NCBI GenBank assembly: GCA_905202125.1
Contig: CAJKQX010000009.1
Coordinates: 1 to 48,221 of the forward strand
Direction: 5' to 3'
Origin: an uncultured Prevotella sp.
GTDB taxonomy: Bacteria > Bacteroidota > Bacteroidia > Bacteroidales > Bacteroidaceae
DNA: 48,221 bases
The notes beneath the pieces are model-generated. The model saw nothing but the letters and a program-made list of their open reading frames with translations. It did not search any database and had not been told where the DNA came from. A program made the translations under genes and the position numbers. Below, in pieces: positions 1 to 7,137 of this stretch (its first letter is position 1; the number at the start of each line of letters is the position of its first letter).

Positions 1-164
1 TGAGGTCTACAGGCTTGAGTGAACTCGCCTCAGACACACTCAGTGAAACACTACCCATATACGGGCGTTTTTTAACAATTTTATCATTAATATTCTTGGG
101 GATGTTGCCACTTGTTGCTTTTTCCCTGAAAAGCCGTGTATCAATGTACAACGTACATTCATAG
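1..164 (+). CDS. C-terminal end of a membrane protein (partial)
   Basis: An open frame enters from the left edge (first whole codon at base 3) and stops at TAG 162-164, giving about 53 residues. The fragment contains one strongly hydrophobic stretch (around FLTILSLIFLGMLPLVAF) followed by a short basic tail, as at the end of a polytopic membrane protein. The other two plus-strand frames are closed by stops within the first 21 bases. It lies in the same direction as, and 77 bases before, a glycosyltransferase gene, so a polysaccharide flippase, polymerase or chain-length protein is possible, but the fragment is too short to assign to a family. Confidence 0.5.
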   Translation, partial: RSTGLSELASDTLSETLPIYGRFLTILSLIFLGMLPLVAFSLKSRVSMYNVHS

Positions 165-241
165 CTCGCTTTTTCTGAATTCGTCGTACTCACGTTAAAT
201 TATTTTTTTCTTTAAGAAATCCTTAAAGTTGTTCTTTTCTT

Positions 242-1369
242 ATGCGCATATTTCATTATATCCCCAGCATCGACCGTACATCCGGAGGCATCGGTGCTTA
301 TATGCAGTTGTTGGCGAAACCCTTGGGAGAGCTTTGCGAACTGCATGTCGCGACGATGGCGTCGGACAATGAACTCCGTATATCAAACTGCAGGATACAT
401 TATCTGCCGTCGGTGCTGAAAGGCATGAGAAGGGCGTGGATGCAACTGCTTGCAGAGGTGAGGCCGGATGTGGTGCACGTGAACTGCTGTTGGTATCCGG
501 CTTGTGCCTTGGCGCAGCGATGGGCACAACAGATGGGATTCCGTGTGGTGTTCACGCCGCATGGCATGTTGGAACCGTGGATACTGAAAAGACATTACCT
601 CACAAGGAAGCTGCCGGCGCTCTTGCTCTACCAGAAAGCGGCTGTGAGAAACGCCGATCTTATCCATGCCACTGCTGATAGCGAGCAGGCGAATCTGCTG
701 CATCTTGGATGGAACGACAGGATAAATGTCATCCCCAATGGTATCGAGGTGAGCGCTATCAAGATGAAACGGTTGTGGTGCCGCACAGGGAAAATTTTGT
801 TTCTCTCGCGCATACATATCAAGAAAGGTATAAATTTCCTTTTGGAGGCTTTCGCTGAGTTGTGTCGTACGCATGAAAATCTTACGACGACATCACGTCC
901 TCTCACGCTGCTCATTGCCGGTGAAGGCGAAAAGGCATATATCGAAGAGTTGAAAACGATGGCTGCCCGTCTGGGTATTGCCGACAGGGTGGAGTTTCTC
1001 GGTGGAGTGTATGGTGAGCGTAAATGGCAGTTGTATCGCGAGGCCGATCTCTTTGTACTTCCCACGCATAGCGAGAATTTCGGAATCGTTGTGGGTGAGG
1101 CCCTCGCCTCGGGTACGCCGGTGATCACGACCTCGGGTACACCGTGGACAGATATTCCCGAGCACGGTTGCGGTTGGCAGACCGAAGTGGGAACGCAGCC
1201 AACATTTGATGCCTTGCGCGAGTTTGTGCAACTCAGCGAGGACGATTTGGAACGGATGGGGCGCAATGGTCGGAAACTTATAGAGGCAAGCTACTCAGAC
1301 ACGTCCGTGGCCCGGAGAATGATAGGAATGTATGAGAGGCTGGTTTCATGCAAAAACACATTATTATGA
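242..1369 (+). CDS. Glycosyltransferase family 4 (GT-B fold)
   Basis: This 375-residue protein has the two-domain GT-B pattern: an N-terminal glycine-rich acceptor loop (SGGIGAYMQLL, residues ~14-24), a central VIPNGIEV segment, and a C-terminal nucleotide-sugar domain with GEGEKAYIEEL and the EX7E motif ENFGIVVGE (residues ~278-286) typical of retaining GT4 enzymes. It is expected to transfer a sugar from a nucleotide sugar to a growing lipid-linked glycan on the cytoplasmic face of the inner membrane. Its stop codon overlaps the start of the acyltransferase gene (ATGA at 1366-1369), so the two are translationally coupled. The sugar and linkage cannot be read from sequence. Confidence 0.88.
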   Translation: MRIFHYIPSIDRTSGGIGAYMQLLAKPLGELCELHVATMASDNELRISNCRIHYLPSVLKGMRRAWMQLLAEVRPDVVHVNCCWYPACALAQRWAQQMGFRVVFTPHGMLEPWILKRHYLTRKLPALLLYQKAAVRNADLIHATADSEQANLLHLGWNDRINVIPNGIEVSAIKMKRLWCRTGKILFLSRIHIKKGINFLLEAFAELCRTHENLTTTSRPLTLLIAGEGEKAYIEELKTMAARLGIADRVEFLGGVYGERKWQLYREADLFVLPTHSENFGIVVGEALASGTPVITTSGTPWTDIPEHGCGWQTEVGTQPTFDALREFVQLSEDDLERMGRNGRKLIEASYSDTSVARRMIGMYERLVSCKNTLL

Positions 1370-1917
1370 GCAATGTGAATCTCAATACCTTTGACGGTTC
1401 TGCGTTCGACAAAGGGGCCGGTCGATGGAAAATCATTCTTTGGTATTTTATCAATGCCCTTATTGTACGTGCTTCGTGGAATCCTTTTATGGGCGTCAAG
1501 ACGGCACTGCTCCGCGCTTTCGGGGCGCGGATAGGCCGGGGACTGATAATCAAAAACAATGTCACGATAAAATATCCGTGGAAACTGACGGTCGGTGATG
1601 ATGTCTGGCTGGGCGAACAGTGCTGGATAGACAATCTCGACAATGTGACCATCGGCAGCAATGTGTGCATCTCGCAGGGTGCGATGCTGCTCACAGGCAA
1701 TCATGATTACACCATCTCATCCATGCCATATCGTAATGCTCCGATAGTAGTTGAGGATGGGGCCTGGATAGGGGCCCGCACTACTGTTTGTCCCGGGGTG
1801 AATGTCGGCCGCAATGCCATTCTCACAGTGGGGAGTACCGCCACCCGGGATATGGAGCACGACGGTATATACCAGGGTAATCCGGCTGTGAAGGTAAGAG
1901 AGCGGAAATTAAGGTAA
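1366..1917 (+). CDS. Hexapeptide-repeat (LbH) acyltransferase, WcaF-like
   Basis: A protein of about 183 residues with left-handed beta-helix hexapeptide turns (WLGEQCWIDNLDNVTIG, GAWIGARTTVCPGVNVG) and the TGNHDY segment carrying the likely catalytic histidine. The C-terminal YQGNPAVKVRER loop is typical of sugar O-acetyltransferases of the WcaF/WbbJ group. It probably acetylates a sugar of the surface polysaccharide using acetyl-CoA. I chose ATG 1366 because it forms an ATGA overlap with the upstream glycosyltransferase; an in-frame ATG at 1348 would add six residues. The acceptor sugar is unknown. Confidence 0.82.
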   Translation: MSNVNLNTFDGSAFDKGAGRWKIILWYFINALIVRASWNPFMGVKTALLRAFGARIGRGLIIKNNVTIKYPWKLTVGDDVWLGEQCWIDNLDNVTIGSNVCISQGAMLLTGNHDYTISSMPYRNAPIVVEDGAWIGARTTVCPGVNVGRNAILTVGSTATRDMEHDGIYQGNPAVKVRERKLR

Positions 1918-1961
1918 ATGCTCAATCCTTAATAATCTTCTATCACTGAAAATTTCTTTTG

Positions 1962-3101
1962 ATGTACAATGTGACAACACCGGACCACGGTTCCCGCATT
2001 GCAGGAAATCGTGTAGAAATGTGTTTCTTCGGTCTTCTGAGATTGGCTTTGGATGACTCCACAGACGTCTCTATTCCCGCAGGCCTGACAGCCGACGAGT
2101 GGCAGACTGTGTATGAGATGGCAACGAAACAGGCCGTTGCCGGCGTTATTGCAATTGCCATCAATCGGTTGCCCGACAACCGTAAGCCCCCAAAGGATAT
2201 GCTCATGCGGTGGATTGGGACATATATGGCCATACGGAAGAACAATGCGTTACTGTACGCGAGGTCCATCGAATTGATATCTCGATTAGCTGCCGATGGG
2301 TTTAGATGCTGCATACTCAAAGGTCAGGGCAATGCCGCGATGTATCCCGACCCTTATTGTCGTGTGCCGGGAGACATTGATGTCTGGATAGATGCCGACA
2401 GACCGTCCGTCGTCAGCTATATCCGGCGCTCTTTTCCCGATGTCATCGTAGGCTATCAGCACATTGATTATCCCATATTCAATGATGTGTTGGTTGAGGC
2501 GCATTTCCTGCCGTCGTATATGACCGACCCGATAACCAATCACCGGATGCAACGGTTTTTCGATATCGAGAAATCAGTGTGTTGCCGCAATCTCGTATCC
2601 TTGCCCGACGGTATGGGTCGCATACCCGTTCCTCCTCATTATTTCAATGCCGTCTATCAGTTGGCGCATATCTTCCGACATTATATGGAGCAGGGCATAG
2701 GCTTGCGCCAACTTATCGATTACTATTATGTGTTGCGAAATCTTGAGGCGGAGAGACGCCCCTATGTGCTGACAACTTTGAAAGCATTGCGGCTCGATAA
2801 GTTCTCAAGAGCCGTGATGTATATCATGCACGATGTACTCGGACTTGACAACAGTTTTCTCATAACCGACATCGATAGATGGCGGGGCGAACGATTGTTG
2901 CATGAGATAATGTCCGGAGGCAATTTCGGTAAATACAATGGCAAATCATGGCTCTACGGCAGGACCATGCTCTCGCGACAATTGCTCAAATTCCGGCGCA
3001 ACTGCGATATGTTCATGGCATATCCTTCGGAGACAGTCAGCGAACCGTTCTTCCGAATTTATTATTATTTCTGGCGTAAACGCCACAACCGCAAACGATA
3101 A
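1962..3101 (+). CDS. NTP_transf_5-type nucleotidyltransferase family protein
   Basis: A 379-residue protein that matches the uncharacterised nucleotidyltransferase family NTP_transf_5 (PF14907). The diagnostic part is CILKGQGNAAMYPDP followed by GDIDVWID (residues ~137-144), where the GDID carboxylates would bind metal and nucleotide. Such genes are common inside Bacteroidales capsule and exopolysaccharide clusters, as here, between an acyltransferase and a GT2 enzyme. The substrate is not established for the family. The start is ATG 1962; a TTG directly before it is in frame but unlikely to be used. It ends 16 bases before the next gene. Confidence 0.75.
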   Translation: MYNVTTPDHGSRIAGNRVEMCFFGLLRLALDDSTDVSIPAGLTADEWQTVYEMATKQAVAGVIAIAINRLPDNRKPPKDMLMRWIGTYMAIRKNNALLYARSIELISRLAADGFRCCILKGQGNAAMYPDPYCRVPGDIDVWIDADRPSVVSYIRRSFPDVIVGYQHIDYPIFNDVLVEAHFLPSYMTDPITNHRMQRFFDIEKSVCCRNLVSLPDGMGRIPVPPHYFNAVYQLAHIFRHYMEQGIGLRQLIDYYYVLRNLEAERRPYVLTTLKALRLDKFSRAVMYIMHDVLGLDNSFLITDIDRWRGERLLHEIMSGGNFGKYNGKSWLYGRTMLSRQLLKFRRNCDMFMAYPSETVSEPFFRIYYYFWRKRHNRKR

Positions 3102-3117
3102 ACAACAGACACAATAT

Positions 3118-3891
3118 ATGAAAATTTCAATCATAACAACCTGTTTCAATCGTGTGGCTACGATTGGCGGGGCAATAGAGAGTGTGCTTTGTCAAGACTA
3201 TCCCGACATCGAGTATATCATCGTTGACGGAGCCTCGACCGATGGCAGTGTCGATGCCATACGCAAAGCCATTGCCGGACACGAAGCAGACGTGACATTC
3301 ATCTCCGAGCCCGATCATGGGATGTACGAGGCCATCAACAAGGGCATACGCGCTGCCACGGGTGATGTGATAGGATTGTTGCACTCGGATGATTATCTCT
3401 ATGACCGTCATGTGGTGGCTCGTATCGCGGAGCGCATGATGGAGACCGGAGCCGATTTTCTCTATGGTGACGGTATCTTCGTGAATTCAGCAGACACGGA
3501 TAAGGTGGTGAGAAAATGGATTGGCGGCACTTATCGTATATGGAAGGTACGACATGGTTGGCTTCCGTTGCATCCCACTTGTTACATAAAAAAGTCGGTT
3601 ATAGAGCGGCGTGGTATGTACAACGAGACATACAAGATAGCCGCCGACTCCGATTTCCTTTTCCGCTATCTGTTGGGTGGCGACATCACCGTGACCTATC
3701 TCAACCAATATATTGTCCGGATGCGCATGGGCGGACTGTCCACGGACAGCAAACGTCGCCGCCAGATGTGGCATGAGGACATCCGTATGTACCACTCTCA
3801 TGGATTCAATCCCATTATCACCAAGATTGAAAAAATGATGTGGAAAGTGCCTCAATTTGTTATGGCGAAATTTACCAAAACAGGTAATTAG
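3118..3891 (+). CDS. Glycosyltransferase family 2 (GT-A fold)
   Basis: A 257-residue GT2 enzyme. The N-terminus ISIITTCFNRVATIGGAIES and the VDGASTDGS loop form the nucleotide-binding fold, LLHSDDYLYD supplies the metal-binding DxD-like carboxylates, and HPTCYIKKSVI with AADSDFLFRY fits the acceptor half. It most resembles WcaA-like colanic acid/exopolysaccharide transferases. ATG 3118 begins exactly at the conserved strand; the longer in-frame extension upstream overlaps the preceding gene and has no family similarity. It is the last gene of the plus-strand polysaccharide run and is followed by a terminator hairpin. Confidence 0.88.
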   Translation: MKISIITTCFNRVATIGGAIESVLCQDYPDIEYIIVDGASTDGSVDAIRKAIAGHEADVTFISEPDHGMYEAINKGIRAATGDVIGLLHSDDYLYDRHVVARIAERMMETGADFLYGDGIFVNSADTDKVVRKWIGGTYRIWKVRHGWLPLHPTCYIKKSVIERRGMYNETYKIAADSDFLFRYLLGGDITVTYLNQYIVRMRMGGLSTDSKRRRQMWHEDIRMYHSHGFNPIITKIEKMMWKVPQFVMAKFTKTGN

Positions 3892-3925
3892 GTAGACAAT
3901 GTGAAATCATTTCATAATTCATTGC

Positions 3926-3967
3926 GAGGGTGTGCCAGTTTAAAATTGACACACCCTCAAATTTTTT
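3926..3967. terminator. Bidirectional intrinsic terminator
   Basis: The arms GAGGGTGTG (3926-3934) and CACACCCTC (3950-3958) are perfect inverted repeats around a 15-base AT-rich loop, followed on the plus strand by ATTTTTT. The hairpin sits between the convergent GT2 and GH30 genes and can stop transcription from both sides. Confidence 0.75.
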
Positions 3968-3984
3968 AAACAATCAAATATTGC

Positions 3985-6195
3985 TTATCTCACAACATAC
4001 TTCCTTCCACCTTTTATATATATGCCTGCCGGGAGCGTACTCATCGAGTATCCCACCATTCGGCCGGTGATGTCGTAGATAGGTTGAGGCTTGTCATCCG
4101 TATCGTTTTTGTAGATGTCGATGCCGTTTGTCATATCCGTTTGTTTTTGTATGTCCAATGTGTATGAGTTGTTCGTCGTGTTAGGTGTGACGGTGAATAT
4201 ATACGTGGTGTTTGCCTCGAGCGATGCCCCTGATTTGTAGAAGAGGTTGCCCGTCCGTTTGCCGTTCTGCACCTCAAAATCCAGTTTGCTTGCAGCCAGT
4301 CCCTTGAGCGTTATCCTGTCGGCATCAAATTCGCCCCATGTGCCGCTATTGAAAAACTTGAAATTCAGTTCTTTGGCATTTAGATTATCCCCTGTGGTCA
4401 GTGTCATGCGATAAACACCCTTTTCCACTTGCGCCAGATTGGTGGGCAACGGCCATCCCCAAGACTCCCACATGCCGCTTCTGTTGAACGTCCTGGGTGC
4501 TCCGCTTGCGTATACACCGGCGTTGGAGGCTATGGCTGTGAGCATACCTTTGTCCACAGTGATTTTGTATCTGCCGCTCACAGCGAGAAAACGGTAACGG
4601 CTGCTGCCTTCCGAATGACCGAAGAAATCGGGATCCACCCTGTCGTGACATTTCAGTTCGGTCGAAATGGTGTAAATTTTGTTTTGTATCAGGTCATAAT
4701 CCTTCTCGTATTCTATCTGCGCTGCAGTCTCTTTCAGATTGCCGAAAGCTACCGACACCACACTGTGGGGAGGCACTGTGACCTTCGCGTATTCGTTACC
4801 GTCCGTTACAAAGAAATTTTGTTGTGCATTGTTGTCGCTTGCAAACAATATGGCAAGAGTGCCGTCCTGATTGCGGAATGCCGCATAGTCCATGTTCTCC
4901 GCCCACCATCCTTCGGTGTCGATGCGGTAAGCACCGGGCCTGACCACACTGCTGATATGACAGATGTCATAATAATGAGAATTATATCTTAAAGTTCCGT
5001 CATCATTCACGTCGATTGCCCCGAAGGCATTGTTGCATCCGCCAAGGGCGCCGAGATGCGGGCCACGGTCTTTGTCGAGCATGAAATTCCATACTATCAC
5101 CGCTCTGCACCATTTGTTGACAGAGCCCAGCACCACGTATTTCATGTCGTCCACCAGTCGTTTGCCGAGGTTAGATCCTTCGTTCCAGTCGCCGATGGTG
5201 GTTTCGGTGAATATCACCTCCTTGTCGTTTCGCTGGTTGTGGATATCGCTCAGTTCGCCCGAGTCGCCGCCATAGTTATGATAAGCCGATCCTGCAACCA
5301 GCTCCGACCCCTCGAAATCCGATCCTAACGCGTTGTAAATCTTGATGGGATAGTCGTTTTGGTCGCCGATGTTGTCGTAATTGAAATTGTGGTCAAAAAG
5401 ATATATCTTTGCCGAAATATTGTTACGTTTGAATGTTGAGGCCAGTTGTCTCACGAAATTCGCCTCCTCCTGCCACGGCATGTAGAGCGATGCGCAGTTG
5501 TATCTGTTCAGCGGTTCGTTCTGCGGCGTCACGGCGTGGATGTGCAGACCGTTGGCCTTCATGGCGTTGATGAATTTCACAAAGTATTCGGCGTACACAC
5601 CATAATAGTCCGGGTTGAGATGTCCGTCGGTCCAGCTGTCATGAGCCGACTTACTGTTGATGTCGTTCACCTTCATCCATTTGGGCGATGTCCAGGGCGT
5701 GGCTATGATTTTCACTTGCGGATTGATGGCGACAATCTCTTTGAGCACGGGTATCACGTAGTCCCGCTCATCGCTTTGGAGTGAGAATTTCTCCAACAAG
5801 TTGTTGTTCGGTCCTTTCTCGTCGCACAGAGTATATTGCCTGCTCGAGAAATCGCAGCAACCGATGCTTATGCGCACATAGCTCGCGCCGTAGCCGATGG
5901 TTTTGGAGAATGTCTTTTTCAACAGCGCCTGTCGATGGCTTTTCGACATCCTGTTCATCAGGTTGTAACAAGTGGAGTAGGTCATGGCAAAGCCGAACCC
6001 GTCGATGCTTTGATTCCTTCTGCCGGGAAACAAAGTGATGATGTTGCCGCTCTCCGACTTGGTCGTGGTGTATACCTTTTTCTCCATCCGCTGTCCCCCG
6101 TCGGCCGTAGTCGTATAGGTGACAACCTGTTGTGCGTTGCTTGCCGATGATAATCCTATCATAATGGCACATAGCAATAGTATTTTTCTTTTCAT
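3985..6195 (-). CDS. Secreted GH30 family glycoside hydrolase
   Basis: A 736-residue protein with a signal peptide (residues 1-21, ending SSASNAQ), then a GH30 (beta/alpha)8 domain. The acid/base is probably Glu227 in TPQNEPL and the nucleophile Glu331 in VIFTETTIG; NQSIDGFGFAMT and ATPWTSPKWMK are characteristic GH30 segments. A beta-sandwich region follows to ~480, then a carbohydrate-binding-like domain (~515-665) reminiscent of SusE/SusF modules. The last ~45 residues (DITGRMVG, LPAGIYI, ending GRKYVVR) look like a type IX secretion type A sorting domain. It probably acts outside the cell on beta-glucans, glucosylceramide-like or xylan substrates; the exact subfamily is uncertain. It is a single-gene unit convergent with the polysaccharide genes. 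Confidence 0.85.
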   Translation of the reverse strand: MKRKILLLCAIMIGLSSASNAQQVVTYTTTADGGQRMEKKVYTTTKSESGNIITLFPGRRNQSIDGFGFAMTYSTCYNLMNRMSKSHRQALLKKTFSKTIGYGASYVRISIGCCDFSSRQYTLCDEKGPNNNLLEKFSLQSDERDYVIPVLKEIVAINPQVKIIATPWTSPKWMKVNDINSKSAHDSWTDGHLNPDYYGVYAEYFVKFINAMKANGLHIHAVTPQNEPLNRYNCASLYMPWQEEANFVRQLASTFKRNNISAKIYLFDHNFNYDNIGDQNDYPIKIYNALGSDFEGSELVAGSAYHNYGGDSGELSDIHNQRNDKEVIFTETTIGDWNEGSNLGKRLVDDMKYVVLGSVNKWCRAVIVWNFMLDKDRGPHLGALGGCNNAFGAIDVNDDGTLRYNSHYYDICHISSVVRPGAYRIDTEGWWAENMDYAAFRNQDGTLAILFASDNNAQQNFFVTDGNEYAKVTVPPHSVVSVAFGNLKETAAQIEYEKDYDLIQNKIYTISTELKCHDRVDPDFFGHSEGSSRYRFLAVSGRYKITVDKGMLTAIASNAGVYASGAPRTFNRSGMWESWGWPLPTNLAQVEKGVYRMTLTTGDNLNAKELNFKFFNSGTWGEFDADRITLKGLAASKLDFEVQNGKRTGNLFYKSGASLEANTTYIFTVTPNTTNNSYTLDIQKQTDMTNGIDIYKNDTDDKPQPIYDITGRMVGYSMSTLPAGIYIKGGRKYVVR

Positions 6196-6283
6196 ATCTT
6201 TAAAAAATGCTCTGTCATGAAGATGACGATGAATTATTAAATGTTAATACTCTCTTGAAAAAATAATTCTTCGTCGTAGGTCC

Positions 6284-6352
6284 GGTGATTGCCGGGATGG
6301 GGTTCTGGATGCCCCACAAACTATAATTGCTGAAATCACCGCTGACAAAGAT
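6284..6352 (-). promoter_or_regulatory. Possible promoter and structured 5' leader of the GH30 gene
   Basis: On the minus strand TATCTTTG (6345-6352) matches the Bacteroidetes -7 box TAnnTTTG, but no clear TTTG -33 box is seen at the expected spacing. Immediately downstream the predicted RNA would begin with GGUGAUU (6334-6340), which pairs with AAUCACC (6284-6290). This encloses a hairpin UGGGG/CCCCA with a 9-base loop. The leader would be about 140 bases long. No known riboswitch was recognised. Confidence 0.3.
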
Positions 6353-6666
6353 AAGCAATTATTTTTGTAAGACCGCATTCTTTTGATATTTTATTCTTCC
6401 CTTTGCCGTAATTAATTCATGGAATCATCTGTTGCGGTCGCAAAGATGATTCCATGTTGTGATTTTTTTATGATTCATCCGGAATTAGGAGTGATAAACC
6501 TTTTTGAGACATCTTATAGGCGCGATTGTAAATCCAAATTTTTAACATTTCGTTTTTGTAGGATTTACTTCCGTTTTAGAGAGACACGAAGCCGAAAAAC
6601 GGGGAAAATGACTTTAGAAAACGTGAAAAAACGTCCGATTTTACGATTTTTGTACACTTGATTTGC

Positions 6667-6747
6667 GAAAGGGGCCCTTTCGGGGTGCAAAAGGAACCCT
6701 TTCGGGAGGCAAAAGGGGCCCTTTCGGAACCCAAGTCGGGCACTTTT
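6667..6747. repeat. Dispersed repeat R1, three palindromic units
   Basis: Three ~22-25-base units centred on the near-palindrome GAAAGGGGCCCTTTC (6667-6681, about 6689-6703 and 6711-6725) are followed by AAGTCGGGCACTTTTT. The same arrangement occurs in inverted orientation at 33067-33147. The conserved order of units and flank shows the two copies are related rather than chance GC-rich palindromes. Confidence 0.75.
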
Positions 6748-6918
6748 TCGGGATATTTTCGTGATTTTTCAATGTTTTTTGAGGCCTTCGAGATATTGTG
6801 AATCACGTATTGTGCTGATATAAACCATTTTATGCAAAGTGCCGAAATTTGGCGCATTTCGGCCGAGCAACCTCCTCGGTCGGAAATATCGCAAAAATGA
6901 GACGATTTTTTAACATTT

Positions 6919-6951
6919 ACCCCCTGAGATAGTTGCGTATTCTTAATTATC
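6919..6951 (+). repeat. Dispersed repeat R2, copy 1
   Basis: The 26 bases 6926-6951 are identical to the reverse complement of 48006-48031. The similarity continues into a shared ACCCCCT on one side (2-base difference). There is no coding function. Confidence 0.8.
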
Positions 6952-7137
6952 CCCTCCGAATACGGATGACATAAAATCAGTTCATCACTCCAAAATCCGT
7001 ATGAACCATTTTTTTTGTATGGATTTCTTGCGGCTGCTACGGGGCTTGTCCACAAGGGAATCATAAACCCAAATCGGTCATTAGACCGACAATGGGCATG
7101 AATGATGGTTATATAATCTCCAAAACAGCCATGAACT

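Larger units (their letters stand above)
6353..7137. other. Non-coding interval with dispersed repeats
   Basis: About 780 bases between the GH30 leader and uvrA hold no convincing gene. A 162-codon minus-strand open frame (6576-7064) is an accident of the repeat sequence. The interval contains the R1 array and one R2 copy, described separately, plus AT-rich DNA. A 13-base inverted repeat (7074-7086 with 7137-7149) pairs the spacer with the last codons and stop of uvrA and might form a weak hairpin there. Confidence 0.6.

Noticed and set aside
6667..6747. R1 array as a CRISPR
   Set aside because: Only three short, degenerate palindromic units with no distinct spacers, and no cas genes nearby.
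6576..7064. 162-codon minus-strand open frame
   Set aside because: It runs through the R1 and R2 repeats, has no domain or signal features, and the related frame at 32958-33260 is similar only where R1 is shared. Such frames are repeat artefacts.
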